Shown here: positions 1 through 15,200 of the stretch, one piece after another
Layout of the letters: each line of letters begins with the position of its first letter
How positions within the stretch are numbered: position 1 is the first letter of the stretch
Translations under genes and position numbers: made by a program
DNA from: Eledone cirrhosa
Lineage: Eukaryota; Mollusca; Cephalopoda; Octopoda; Eledonidae
DNA: 64,000 nucleotides
Direction: 5' to 3'
Assembly (NCBI GenBank): GCA_964016885.1
Contig: OZ024759.1
Span: forward strand, 2,792,785-2,856,784
Notes under the pieces: generated by a model
The model's database searches: none
What the model saw: only the letters and a program-made list of their open reading frames with translations
What the model was told of the DNA's origin: nothing

Positions 1-1005
1 AGTCAAATTACTGGCAGTCAAATTACTGGGGGTCAAATTACTGGGAGTCAAATTACTGGGGGTCAAATTACTGGCAGTCAAATTACTGGCAGTCAAATTA
101 CTGGCAGTCAAATTACTGGGAGTCAAATTACTGGCGGTCAAATTACTGGCAGTCAAATTACTGGCTGTCAAATGACTGGCAATCAAATTACAGGGAGTCA
201 AATTACTGGGTGTCAAATTACTGAGAGTCAAATTACTGGCAGTCAAATTACTGGGAGTCAAATTACTAGCAGTCAAATTACTGGCAGTCAAATTATTGGG
301 AGTCAAATTACTGGGTGTCAAATTACTGGGAGTCAAATTACTGACAATCAAATTAATGGGAGTCAAATTACTGGGAGTCAAATTACTAGCAGTCAAATTA
401 CTGGCAGTCAAATTACTGGGAGTCAAATTACTGGGAGTCAAATTACTGGAAGTCAAATTACTGGGAGTCAAATTACTGACAGTCAAATTAATGGGAGTCA
501 AATTACTGGGAGTCAAATTACTGGCAGTCAAATTACTGGCAGTCAAATTACTGGGAGTCAAATGACTGGCAATCAAATTACTGGGAGTCAAATTACTGGC
601 TGTCAAATTACTCGCAGTCAAATTACTGGGAGTCAAATTACTCGCAGTCAAATTACTGGGAGTCAAATTACTGGCAGTCAAATTACTGGGAGTCAAATTA
701 CTGGCAGTCAAATTACTGGGAGTCAAATTACTGGCAGTTAAATTACTGGCAGTCACATTGCTGACAATCAAATTACTGGCAGTCAAATTACTAGCAGTCA
801 CATTACTGGGAGTCACATTACTGGAAATCAAATTACTGGGAGTCACATTACTGGGAGTCACATTACTGGGAGTCACATTACCGGAAGTCAAATTACTGGC
901 AGTCAAATTACTGGCAGTCAAATTACTGGGAGTCAAATTACTAGGAGTCAAATTACTGGGAGTCATATTACTAGGAGTCAAATTACTGGGAGTCAAATTA
1001 CCTAG
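1..1005. repeat. 15-bp minisatellite, 67 units
   Basis: The unit agtcaaattactggg repeats 67 times with no insertion or deletion, so every 60 bases hold exactly four units. Variation is by substitution only, mostly at the last base (ggg/ggc) and in scattered words such as caca for caaa from about 750 to 900. Because 15 is a multiple of three, two frames stay open (SQITG-type and VKLLG-type peptides). I read these as passive, not as genes: there is no other coding context and variants are a mix of silent and replacement changes. The array starts before the window and ends in cctag at about 1005. Confidence 0.97.
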
Positions 1006-1019
1006 AACCATGCAGTATA

Positions 1020-2720
1020 TATATAAATCGTGAAGCTTAGCTTATCTGTAGGAAGTAGACAGGTGACAATTATATCTACCTATGCACCACAGGTAGGACT
1101 GGGTAAAGAACAAAAAGACAGGTTCTATGAGGATCTTTTACTGACAACTTCAGGTATTGATGAAAGAGACGTCATCATCTTGGCAGGTGACTTCAATGGA
1201 CATGTGAGACAGTACCAAGATGGATTCAGTGGAGTTCATGGTAGCTATGGTTATGGCTCAAGGAATGAGGAGGGGCTGAGACTCCTGGAATTCTGGGATG
1301 CAAATAAACTAACGATTTGCAACACAAATTTCAGGAAACTACTCAACCACCTGATTTCATATTGATTACTTGTATCGATTTCATAACACACAAGCCAAAT
1401 CGATTACTGTAATAAATACTAAAGTCCTTCCCTGGGGAAGACTGCACCACCCAGCACAACTTAGGTACTACTGACATCAAAATAAACAAAAGACAGAACA
1501 AGATATGCAGGAAAATATGGAGACGGAACATGTGGAAGTTAAAGGACCTCTCAGTTAAATATAGGTTTAGAAAGGCCCTATGGGATACACTTAATGAGAG
1601 GGTTGATGTCTAGATACATATAACGTAGAGGGCAGCTGGAGTAGAGCACCAGCCAGACATAGGGTGACCTGGTAGTGGAACAACACAATAGATACAGCCA
1701 AGAAACAGGCATGTAAATGGGGGAAATGGGGGTAACATAGACCAGTAGCAAGTAACTGAGGAAGAAACTAGGCAACAGGTATACACAGCTTGGAGAGAGG
1801 CTTAAGAAAGGAAATTTGTCAATGTGTTAGACACGGGTGTATTTAGTATGACTGATGTTCCAAAGAAAGAGGCCTGGAAATATTACTATGAGAGATTGAT
1901 GAATGGGAGGAAAAGAAACCTCCTCTAACTTACCCAAAGGAAGGACCAGCTATTGAAGTTGATAGTTTTAGGGTCAAATATGTAACAAGGAGGGCAAAGG
2001 TGATGCTCCAGAAAGGAGCAACTATAGAGGAATAAAACTAACGGACCAAGTTATGAAAGTAATAGAAAGAGTTATAGCACAACTGATTAGGGAAAGAGTC
2101 ACAACAGATGGGATGCAGTTTGGTTTCATGCCTGGGAAAAGTACTACAAATGCACTTTTTTTAGTGAAGCAACTACAATAGAAGTTCCTAGCTAAAAATA
2201 AACCACTATATTTAGCTTTTGTTGACCCAGAGAAGGCCTTTGACAGTGTACCCCGATCTGGTGGTCCTTAAGGAAATTAGGTGCAGAAGAATGACTTGTG
2301 AGAGTAGAAAATGAGTTTGGTGAGGAATTTGAGATACAGGTAGGAGTTCATCAAGGTTGAGCTCTTAGCCCACTGCTGTCCATCATAGATCTTCAGACGA
2401 GTTGAAAATAGGCTGCCCATGGGAAGAGGGTGTGCCGAAAATATAATAGCTAGAATAAGAATAGGATGGAAGAAGTTTAGAGAACAACTCCCACTGTTGA
2501 CAAAAGGTTTCTCCTTACTTACAGAAGGAAGACTGTGTGCAATGCTGCATGGTAGTGAAACATGGGCCCTGACTGATGAGGACTTGCATAGACTGGAGAG
2601 AAATGAAGCAACAATGCTCCATTGGAGATGTGCTAGTGTTGAAAGGAGCGATTATAAAGGAATAAAGATTATGGATCAAGTTATAAAAGTGACAGCTAAT
2701 TAGGGAAACAGTCTATATTG
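1020..2720 (+). pseudogene. decayed RTE-like non-LTR retrotransposon
   Basis: This is a plus-strand LINE relic. Residues encoded at 1030-1365 form the middle of an APE-type endonuclease (TIISTYAPQ, then AGDFNGHV, then LLEFWDANKLTICNTNF). The linker follows in broken frames (about 1560-1990; words related to WWWNN and the KEAWK..YERL region). RT pieces come next: a GFMPGKSTTNALF-like motif near 2120-2160 and an FVDPEKAFDSVPR-like motif near 2215-2255, with stops and frameshifts. The YADD block is lost, and the C-terminal HGSETWAL..LERNEA region lies at 2545-2625. From 2636 a second copy of the RT-entry region (ERSDYKGIKIMDQV) follows the C-terminal part, so the relic is rearranged. It closely resembles the copies at 28-30, 45-47 and 49-51 kb. 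The RTE name rests on the endonuclease, the C-terminal region and the trinucleotide 3' tails of those copies. Confidence 0.85.
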
Positions 2721-5700
2721 ATGAAAGACACAGTCTATGTCATTAACCCTTTCAGTACCATATTTCTAATGAAAGACACTGTCTATGTCTTTAACCTTTC
2801 CATTACCATATTTCTAATGAAAGACACTGTCTATGTCATTAACCCTTTCATTACCATATTTCTAATGAAAGACACTGTCTATGTCTTTAACCTTTCCATT
2901 ACCATATTTCTAATGAAAGACACTGTCTATGTCATTAACCCTTCCATTACCATATTTCTAATAAAAGACACTGTCTATGTCATTAACCCTTTCATTGCCA
3001 TATATGAAATGAAAAATACTGTCTATGTCATTAACCCTTTCATTAACACATTTCTAAAAAAAAGACACAGTCTATGCGTTAACCCTTTCACTACCATATT
3101 TCTAACGAGAGATATTGTCTATGTCATTAACCCTTTCATTACCATATTTCTAATGAAAGACACTGTCTATGTCATTAACCCTTTCATTACCATATATCTA
3201 ATGAAAGATACTGTCTATGTCATTAACCCTTTCATTACCATATTTCTAACGAAAGACACTGTCTATGTCATTAACCCTTTCATTACCATATATCTAATGA
3301 AAGACACTGTCTATGTCATTAACCCTTTCATTACCATATTTCTAATGAAAGACACTGTCTATTTCATTAACCCTTTGATTACCATATTTCTAATGAAAGA
3401 CACTGTCTATTTCATTATCCCATCCATTACCATATTTCTAATGAAAGACACTGTCTATGTCATTAACCCTTACATTACCATATTACTAATGAAAGACACT
3501 GTCTATTGTGTTACCATATTTCTAATGAAAGACACTGTCTATGTCATTAACCCTTTCATTAACATATTTCTAATGAAAGACACTGTCTATGACATTAACC
3601 CTTCCATTACCATATATATAATGAAAGACACTGCTATGTTATTAACCCTTTCATTAACATATTTCTAATGAAAGAAACTGTCTATGTCATTACCCTTTTC
3701 ATTACCATATTTCTAATGGAAGACACTGTGTATGTCATTAACCCTTTCATTACGATATTCCTAATGAAAGACACTGTGTATGTCATTAACCCGTTCATTA
3801 CTATATTTCTAAAAAAGACACTGTCTATGTTATTAACCCTTTCATTACTATATTTCTAATGAAAGACACTGTCTATGTCCTTAACTCTTTCATTACCATA
3901 TCTCTAATGAAAGTCACTGTCTATGTCATTAACCCTTTCATGATCATATTTCTAATTAAAGACACTACTTATGTCATTAAAGCTTTCATTACCATATTTC
4001 TAATGAAAGACACTATCTATGTCATTACCCCTTTCATTACCATATATCTAATGAAAGACACTGTCTATGTCATTAACCGTTTAATTGCCATATATCAAAT
4101 GAAAAATACTGTCTATGTCATTAACCCTTTCATTACCACATTTCTAATAAACAGACACAGTCTATGTTATTAACCCTTTCATTACCATATTTCCAACGAA
4201 AGACAGTCTAGGTCATTAACCCTTTCATGATCTTATTTTTAATGAAAGACACTGTCTATGTCATTAACCCTTTCATTACCATATTTCTAATGAAAGACAC
4301 TGTCTATTTCATTAACCTGTTCATAATTATATTTCTAAAAAAGACACTGCCTATGTCATTAACCCTTTCATTACCATATTTCTAATGAAATCCACTGTCT
4401 AAGTCTTTAACCTTTCCATTACCATATTTCTAATGAAAGAAACTGTCTATGTCATTAACCATTTCCTTACCATATTTCTAATGAAAGACACTGTCTATGT
4501 CATTAACCCTTTCATTACCATATTTCTAATGAAATCCACTGTCTACGTCTTTAACCTTTCCATTACCATATTTCTAATGAAAGAAACTGTCTATGTCATT
4601 AACCATTTCCTTACCATATTTCTAATGAAAGAAACTGTCTATGTCATTACCCTTTTCATTACCATATTTCTAATGAAAGACTCTGTGTATGTCATTAACC
4701 TGTTCATTACTATATTTCTAATAAAGACACTGTCTATGTTATTAACCCTTTCATTACTATATTTCTAATGAAAGACACTGTCTATGTCATTAACCCTTTC
4801 ATTACCATATTTCTAATGAAAGACACTGTCTATGTCATTAACCCTTTCATTAACATATTTCTAATGAAAGAAACTGTCTATGTCATTACCCTTTTCATTA
4901 CCATATTTCTAATGAAAGACTCTGTGTATGTCATTAACCCGTTCATTACTATATTTCTAAAAAAGACACTGTCTATGTTATTAACCCTTTCATTACTATA
5001 TTTCTAATGAAAGACACTGTCTATGTCCTTAACTCTTTCATTACCATATCTCTAATGAAAGACACTGTCTATGTGATTAACCCTTTCATTACCATATTTC
5101 TAACGAAAGACACTGTCTATGTCATTAACCCTTTCATTACCATATTTCTAATGAAATCCACTGTCTATGTCATTAACCCTTTCATTACCATATTTCTAAC
5201 GAAAGACACTGTCTATGTCATTAACCCTTGCATTACCATATTTCTAATGAAAGACACTGTCTATGTCTGTAACCTTTCCATTGCCATATTTCTAATGAAA
5301 GAAACTGTCTATGTCATTAACCCTTCCATTACCATATTTCTAATGAAAGACACTGTCTATGACATTAACCCTTTCATGATCATATTTCTAATTAAAGACA
5401 CTACTTATATCATTAAACCTTTCATTACCATATTTCTAATGAAAGACACTATCTATGTCATTACCCCTTTCATTACCATATATCAAATGAAAAATACTGT
5501 CTATGTCATTAACCCTTTCATTACCACATTTCTAATAAACAGACACAGTCTATGCATTAACCCTTTCACTACCATATTTCTAACGAGAGAGATTGTCTAT
5601 GTCATTAACCCTTTCATTACCATATTTCTAATGAAAGACACTGTCTATGTCATTACCCCTTTCATTACCATATATCTAATGAAAGACACTGTCTATGTCA

Positions 5701-6949
5701 TTAACCCTTTCATTACCATATTTCTAATGAAAGACACTGTCTATTTCATTAACCCTTTGATTACCATATTTCTAATGAAAGACACTGTCTATTTCATTAA
5801 CCCTTCCATTACCATATATATAATGAAAGACACTGCTATGTTATTAACCCTTTCATTAACATATTTCTAATGAAAGAAACTGTCTATGTCATTACCCTTT
5901 TCATTACCATATTTCTAATGAAAGACACTGTGTATGTCATTAACCCTTTCATTACGATATTCCTAATGAAAGACACTGTGTATGTCATTAATCCGTTCAT
6001 TACTATATTTCTAAAAAAGACACTGTCTATGTTATTAACCCTTTCATTACCATATTTCTAATGAAAGACACTGTCTATGTCCTTAACTCTTTCATTACCA
6101 TATCTCTAATGAAAGACACTGTCTATGTCATTAACCCTTTCATTACCATATTTCTAATGAAAGACACTGTCTATGTCATTAACCCTTTCATTACCATATT
6201 TCTAATGAAATCCACTGTCTATGTCTTTAACCTTTCCATTGCCATATTTCTAATGAAAGAAACTGTCTATGTCATTAACCATTTCATGATCATATTTCTA
6301 ATTAAAGACACTACTTATGTCATTAAACCTTTCATTACCATATTTCTAATGAAAGACACTATCTATGTCATTACCCCTTACATTACCATATATCTAATGA
6401 AAGACACTGTCTATGTCATTAACCCTATCATTGCCATATATCAAATGAAAAATACTGTCTATGTCATTAACCCTTTCATTACCACGTTTCTAATAAACAG
6501 ACACAGTCTATGCATTAACCCTTTCACTACCATATTTCTAACGAGAGAGATTGTCTATGTCATTAACCCTTTCATTACCATATTTCTAGTGAAAGACAAT
6601 GTCTATGTCAGTAACCCTTTCATTACCTTATTTCTAATGAAAGACACTGTCTATGTCATTAACCCTTTCATTACCATATTTCTAATGAAAGACACTGTCT
6701 ATTTCATTAACCCATCCATTACCATATTACTAATGAAAGACACTGTCTATTATTTCTAATGAAAGACACTGTCTATGTCATTAACCCTTTCATTACCATA
6801 TTTCTAATGAAATCCACTGTCTATGTCTTTTATCTTTCCATTACCATATTTCTAATGAAAGAAACTGTCTATGTCATTAACCCTTCCATTACCATATTTC
6901 TAATGAAAGGCACTGTCTATGTCATTAACCCTTTCATTACCATATTTCT

Positions 6950-9060
6950 AATGAAAGACACTATCTATGTCATTACCCCTTTCATTACCATATATCTAAT
7001 GAAAGACACTGTCTATTTCATTAACCCTTTCATTACCACATTTCTAATAAACAGACACAGTCTATGCATTAACCCTTTCACTACCATATTTCTAACGAGA
7101 GAGATTGTCTATGTCATTAACCCTTTCATTACCATATTTCTAATGAAAGACACTGTCTATGTCATTACCCCTTTCATTACCATATATCTAATGAAAGACA
7201 CTGTCTATGTCATTAACCCTTTCATTACCATATTTCTAATGAAAGACACTGTCTATTTCATTAACCCTTTGATTACCATATTTCTAATGAAAGACACTGT
7301 CTATGTCATTAACCCTTTCATTACCATATTTCTAATGAAAGACACTGTCTATTTCATTATCCCATCCATTACCATATTTCTAATGAAAGACACTGTCTAT
7401 GTCATTAACCCTTTCATTAACATATTTCTAATGAAAGACACTGTCTATGTCTTTAACCCATTCATTACCATATTTCTAATGAAAGACACTGTCTATGTCA
7501 TTAACCCTTCCATTACCATATTTCTATTGAAAGACACTGTCTATGTCATTAATCCTTTCATTACCAGATTTCTAATGAAAGACACAGTCTATGTCATTGA
7601 CCCTTTCATTACCATATTTCTAATGAAAGACACTGTCTATGTCATTAACCCTTCCATTACCATATTTCTATTGAATGACACTGTGTATGTCATTAATCCT
7701 TTCATTACCAGATTTCTAATGAAGGACACTGTCTATGTCATTAACCCTTTCATTAAGATATTTTTAATGATATACATTGTCTACGTCATTAACCCTTTTA
7801 TTACCATATATCTAATGAAAGACACTATTCATGTCATTAACCCTTACATTACCATATTTCTAATGAAAGACACAGTCTATGTCATTAACCCTTTCATTAC
7901 TATATTTCTAATTAAAGACACAGTCTATGTCATTAACATCTTTCTTTACCATATTTCTAACAAAAGACACTGTCTACGTCATTAACCCTTTCATTACCAT
8001 ATTTCTAATGAAAGACATTGTCTATGTCATTAACCCTTTTATTACCATATTTCTAATGAAAGACACTGTCTACGTCATTAACCCTTTCATTACCATATTT
8101 CTAATGAAAGACACTGTCTATGTCATTGACCCTTTCATTACCATATTTCTAATAAAAGACACTGTCTGTGTCATTAACCCTTTCCTTAACATATTTTTAT
8201 GAAAGACACTGTCTATGTCATTAACCCTTTCATTACCATATTTCTAACAAAAGACACTCTCTATGTCATTAACCCTTTCATTACCATATTTCTAATGAAA
8301 GGCACTGTCTATGTCATTAATCCTTTCATTACCATATTTCTAATTAAATACACTGTCAACGTCATTAACCCTTTCATTACCATATTTCTAATGAAAGACA
8401 CAGTCCATGTCATTAACCCTTCCATTACAATATTTCTAACAAAAGAGACTGTCTATGTCCTTAACCCTTTCATTACCATATTTCTAGTGAAAGACACTGT
8501 CTATGTCATTAACCCTTCCATTACCATATTTCTAATGAAAGACACTGTCATGTCATTAACTCTTCCATTACCATATTTCTAATGAAAGACACTGTCTATG
8601 TCATTAACCCTTTCATTACCATATTTCTAATGAAAGACACTGTCTATGTCATTAACCCTTTCATTACCATATTTCTAATGAAAGACACAGTCTATGTCAT
8701 TAATCTTTTCATTACCATATTTCTAATGAAAGTCACTGTCTATGTCATTAACCCTTTCGTTACCATATTTCTAATGAAAGACACTGTCTATGTCATTAAC
8801 CCTTTCATTACCCTATTTCTGATGAAAGACACTGTCTATGTCATTAATCATTTCCTTATCATATTTCTAATGAAAGACATTGTCTGTGTCAATTACCCTT
8901 TCATTACCATATTTCTAATGAAAGACACTGTCTATGTCATTAACCCTTTCATTACCATATTTCTAATGAAAGACACTGTCTACGTCATTAACACTTTCAT
9001 TACCATATTTCTAATGAAGACACTGTCTATGTCATTAACCCTTTCATTACCATATTTCTA
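6950..9060. repeat. higher-order block, copy 1 (about 2.1 kb)
   Basis: This stretch of the 48-bp array shares an ordered series of rare variant units with 10115-12228. Examples are the ataaacagacacagtctatg unit (near 7048 and 10212), units with MIYIVYV, the tttttatgaaag deletion (8195 and 11408), and the aatgaagacac 47-base unit near the end. Borders are approximate. Confidence 0.85.
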
Positions 9061-10114
9061 TTGAAAGACACTGTCTATGTCATTAACCCTTTCATTACCA
9101 TATTTCTAATGAAAGACACTGTCTATGTCATTAACCCTTTCATTACCATATTTCTATTGAAAGACACTGTATATGTCATTAACCCTTTCATTACCATATT
9201 TCTAATGAAAGTCACTACCTATATCATTAACCCCTTCATTACCATATTTCTATTGAAAGACACTGTCTATGTCATTAACCCTTTCATTACCATATTTCTA
9301 ATGAAAGGCACTGTCTATGTCATTAACCCTTTCATTACCATATTTCTAATGAAAGACACTGTCTATGTCATTAACCCTTTCATTATCATATTTCTAACGA
9401 AAGACACTGTCTATGTCATTAACCCTTTCATTACCATATTTCTAATGAAAGGCACTGTCTATGTCATTAACCCTTTCATTACCATATTTCTAATGAAAGA
9501 CACTGTTTATGTCATTAACCCTTTCATTACCATATTTCTAATGAAAGGCACTGTCTATGTCATTAACCCTTTCATTACCATATTTCTAATGAAAGGCACT
9601 GTCTATGTCATTAACCCTTTCATTACCATATTTCTAATGAAAGACACTGTTTATGTCATTAACCCTTTCATTACCATATTTCTAATGAAAGGCACTGTCT
9701 ATGTCATTAACCCTTTCATTACCATATTTCTAATGAAAGACACTGTTTATGTCATTAACCCTATCATTATCATATTTCTAACGAAAGACACTGTCTATGT
9801 CATTAACCCGTTCATTAACATATTTCTAATGAAAGGCACTGTCTATGTCATTAACCCTATCATTATCATATTTCTAACGAAAGACACTGTCTATGTCATT
9901 AACCCTTTCATTACCATATTTCTAATGAAATCCACTGTCTATTTCATTAACCCTTTGATTACCATATTTCTAATGAAAGACACTGTCTATGTCATTAACC
10001 CTTTCATTACCATATTTCTAATGAAAGACACTGTCTATGACATTAACCCTTTCATGATCATATTTCTAATTAAAGACACTACTTATGTCATTAAACCTTT
10101 CATTACCATATTTC

Positions 10115-12228
10115 TAATGAAAGACACTATCTATGTCATAACCCCTTTCATTACCATATATCAAATGAAAAATACTGTCTATGTCATTAACCCTTTCATT
10201 ACCACATTTCTAATAAACAGACACAGTCTATGCATTAACCCTTTCACTACCATATTTCTAACGAGAGAGATTGTCTATGTCATTAACCCTTTCATTACCA
10301 TATTTCTAATGAAAGACACTGTCTATGTCATTACCCCTTTCATTACCATATATCTAATGAAAGACACTGTCTATGTCATTAACCCTTTCATTACCATATT
10401 TCTAATGATAGACACTGTCTATTTCATTAACCCTTTGATTACCATATTTATAATGAAAGACACTGTCTATGTCATTAACCCTTTCATTACCATATTTCTA
10501 ATGAAAGACACTGTCTATTTCATTATCCCATCCATTACCATATTTCTAATGAAAGACACTGTCTATGTCATTAACCCTTTCATTAACATATTTCTAATGA
10601 AAGACACTGTCTATGTCTTTAACCCATTCATTACCATATTTCTAATGAAAGACACTGTCTATGTCATTAACCCTTCCATTACCATATTTCTATTGAAAGA
10701 CACTGTCTATGTCATTAATCCTTTCATTACCAGATTTCTAATGAAAGACACAGTCTATGTCATTGACCCTTTCATTACCATATTTCTAATGAAAGACACT
10801 GTCTATGTCATTAACCCTTCCATTACCATATTTCTATTGAAAGACACTGTCTATGTCATTAATCCTTTCATTACCAGATTTCTAATGAAAGACACAGTCT
10901 ATGTCATTGACCCTTTCATTACCATATTTCTAATGAAAGACACTGTCTATGTCATTAACCCTTCCATTACCATATTTCTATTGAAAGACACTGTCTATGT
11001 CATTAATCCTTTCATTACCAGATTTCTAATGAAAGACACTGTCTATGTCATTAACCCTTTCATTAAGATATTTTTAATGATATACATTGTCTACGTCATT
11101 AACCCTTTTATTACCATATATCTAATGAAAGACACTATTCATGTCATTAACGCTTACATTACCATATTTCTAATGAAAGACACAGTCTACGTCATTAACC
11201 CTTTCATTACTATATTTCTAATTAAAGACACAGTCTATGTCATTAACCCTTTTATTACCATATTTCTAACAAAAGACACTGTCTACGTCATTAACCCTTT
11301 TATTACCATATTTCTAATGAAAGACACTGTCTATGTCATTGACCCTTTCATTACCATATTTCTAATAAAAGACACTGTCTGTGTCATTAACCCTTTCTTT
11401 AACATATTTTTATGAAAGACACTGTCTATGTCATTAACCCTTTCATTACCATATTTCTAACAAAAGACACTCTCTATGTCATTAACCCTTTCATTACCAT
11501 ATTTCTAATGAAAGGCACTGTCTATGTCATTAATCCTTTCATTACCATATTTCTAATTAAATACACTGTCAACGTTATTAACCCTTTCATTACCATATTT
11601 CTAATGAAAGACACAGTCAATGTCATTAACCCTTCCATTACAATATTTCTAACAAAAGAGACTGTCTATGTCCTTAACCCTTTCATTACCATATTTCTAG
11701 TGAAAGACACTGTCTATGTCATTAACCCTTCCATTACCATATTTCTAATGAAAGACACTGTCTATGTCATTAACCCTTTCATTACCATATTTCTAATGAA
11801 AGACACTGTCTATGTCATTAACCCTTTCATTACCATATTTCTAAGGAAAGACACTGTCTATGTCATTAACCCTTTCATTACCATATTTCTAATGAAAGAC
11901 ACAGTCTATGTCATTAATCTTTTCATTACCATATTTCTAATGAAAGTCACTGTCTATGTCATTAACCCTTTCGTTACCATATTTCTAATGAAAGACACTG
12001 TCTATGTCATTAACCCTTTCATTACCCTATTTCTAATGAAAGACACTGTCTATGTCATTAATCATTTCCTTATCATATTTCTAATGAAAGACATTGTCTA
12101 TGTCAATTACCCTTTCATTACCATATTTCTAATGAAAGACACTGTCTATGTCATTAACACTTTCATTACCATATTTCTAATGAAGACACTGTCTATGTCA
12201 TTAACGCTTTCATTACCATATTTCTATT
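10115..12228. repeat. higher-order block, copy 2
   Basis: Second copy of the 6950-9060 block. It differs by gain of one three-unit (144-base) round of the PSITIFLL / PFITRFL / VIDPFITIFL series and by loss of some plain units further on, so unequal exchange continued after the block was copied. Borders are approximate. Confidence 0.85.
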
Positions 12229-15200
12229 GAAAGACACTGTCTACGTCATTAACTCTTTCATTACTATATTTCTAATGAAAGACACTGTCTATGTCATTAA
12301 CCCTTTCATTACCATATTTCTATTGAAAGACACTGTCAAACGTCATTAACCCTTTCATTACCATATTTCTAATGAAAGTCACTACCTATGAACTTAACCC
12401 CTTCATTACCATATTTCTATTGAAAGACACTGTCTATGTCATTAACCCTTTCATTACCATATTTCTAATAAAAGACACTGTCCATGTCATTAAGCCTTTT
12501 ATTACCATATTTCTAACAAAAGACACTGTCTATGTCCTTAACCCTTTCATTACCATATTTTTATTGAAAGACACTGTCTATGTCATTAACCCTTTCATTA
12601 CCATATTTCTAATGAAAGTCACTATTAATGTCATTAACCCTTATATTACCATATTTCTGATGAAAGACACTGTCTATGTCATTACCCCTTTCATTACCAT
12701 ATTTCTTATGAAAGACTGTCTATGTCATTAATCATTTCATTACAATATTTCTAATGAAAGAGACTGTCTATGTCATTAACCCTACCATTACCATAGTTTT
12801 AATGAATGACACTGCCTATGTCATTAACCCTTTCATTACCATATATCTAATGAAAAACACTGTCTATTTCATTAACCCTTTCATTACCATATTTCTAATG
12901 AAAGACACTGACTATGTCATTAACCCTTTCATTTCAATATTTCTAATGAAAGACACTGTATATCTCATTAACCGGTTCATTACCATATTTCTAATGAAAG
13001 ACACGGTCTATGTCATTAATCTTTAAATTACCATATTTCTAATGAAAGACACTGTCTATGTCCTTAATCCATTCATTACCTTATTTCTAATGAAAGACAC
13101 TATCTATGTCATTAACCCTTTCATTACCATATTTCTAATGAAAGACACTGTATATCTCATTAACCGGTTCATTACCATATTTCTAATGAAAGACACTGTC
13201 TGTGTCATTAAACCTTTCATTATCATATTTCTAATGAAAGACACTGTCTATGTCCTTAATCCATTCATTACCTTATTTCTAATGAAAGACACTGTCTATA
13301 TCATTAACTCTTCCATTACCATAATTCTAATGAAAGACACTGTCTATGTCATTAAACATTTCATTACCATATTTCTAATGAAAGACACTGTTTATGTCAT
13401 TAACCCTTCCATTACCATATTTCTAATGAAAGACACTGTCTATGTCATTAAACCTTTCATTACCATATTTCTAATGAAAGACACTGTCTATGCCATTAGC
13501 CCTTTCATTACCATACATCTAATGAAAGACACTGTTTATGTCATTAACCCTTCCATTACCATATTTCTAATGAAAGACACTGTCTATGTTATTAAACATT
13601 TCATTACCATATTTCTCACAAAAGAGACTGTCTATTTCATTAACCCTACCATTACCATATTTCTAATGAAAAACACTCTCTCTGTGCTTAACCCTTTCAT
13701 TAACATATTTGTAATAAAAGACCCTATCTATGTCATTACCCATTTCATTACCATATTTCTTATGAAAGACACTGTCTATGTCATTAACCATTTCCTTACC
13801 ATATTTTTAATGAAAGACACTGCCTATGTCATTACCCCTTTCATTACCATATATCTAATGAAAGACACTGTCTATGACATTAACCCTTTCATTACTATAT
13901 TTATGATGAACGACACTGTCTATGTCATTAACCCTTTCATTACCATATTTCTAATGAAAGACACTGTTTATGTCATTAACCCTTCCATTACCATATTTCT
14001 AATGAAAGACACTGTCTATGTCATTAAACCTTTCATTACCATATTTCTAATGAAAGACACTGTCTATGTCATTAACCCTTTCATTACCATACATTTAATG
14101 AAAGACACTGTTTATGTCATTAACCCTTCCATTACCATATTTCTAATGAAAGACACTGTCTATGTCATTAAACCTTTCATTACCATATTTCTAATGAAAG
14201 ACACTGTATATGTCATTAACCCTTTCATTACCATACATCTAATGAAAGACACTGTCTATGTCATTAACCCTTTCATTGCCATATTTCTAATAAAAGACAC
14301 AGTCCATGTCATTAACCCTTCCATTACAATATTTCTAACAAAAGAGACTGTCTATTTCATTAACCCTTTCATTATCATATTTGTAATGAAAGACACTGTC
14401 TATGTCATTAACCCTTTCATTACCATATTTCTAATGAAAGACACTGTCTATGTCATTAACCCTTTCATTACCATATTTCTAATGAAAGACACTATTAATG
14501 TCATTAACCCTTATATTACGATAGTTCTAATGAAAGACACTGTCTATGTCATTAACCCTTTCATTACCATATTTCTAATGAAAGACACTGTCTATGTCAT
14601 TAACCCTTCCATTACCATATTTCTAATGAAAGACACTGTCTATGTCATTAACACTTTCATTACCATATTTCTAATGAAGACACTGTCTACGTCATTAACC
14701 CTTTCATTACTATAATTATAATGAAAGACACTGTCTATGTCATTAACCCTTTCATTACCATATTTCTATTGAAAGACACTGTCTACGTCATTAACCCTTT
14801 CATTGCCATATTTCTAATGAAAGTCACTACCTATGTCATTAACCCCTTCATTACCATATTTCTATTGAAAGACACTGTCCTTGTCATTAACCCTTTTATT
14901 ACCATATTTCTAACAAAAGACACTGTCTATGTCCTTAACCCTTTCATTACCATATTTCTATTGAAAGACACTGTCTATGTCATTAACCCTTTCATTACCA
15001 TATTTCTAATGAAAGACACTATTAATGTCATTAACCCTTATATTACCATATTTCTAATGAAAGACATTGTCTATGTCATTAACCTTTCCATTACGATATT
15101 TCTAATGAAAGACACTGTCTATGTCCTTAATCCTTTCATTACCATATTTCTAATTAAATACACCATCAACGTCATTAACCCTTTCATTACCATATTTCTA

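Noticed and set aside
172..741. 189-codon SQITG repeat frame as a pentapeptide-repeat or structural protein
   Set aside because: Pure 15-bp minisatellite; SQITG does not fit the A(D/N)LXX pentapeptide pattern, and a second frame is equally open.
9061..11415. 784-codon open frame of MKDTVYVINPFITIFL repeats as a protein gene
   Set aside because: It is satellite sequence whose 48-base unit lacks stops in one frame. Frame breaks and replacement changes are spread like neutral variants, and no start context or non-repeat domain is present.
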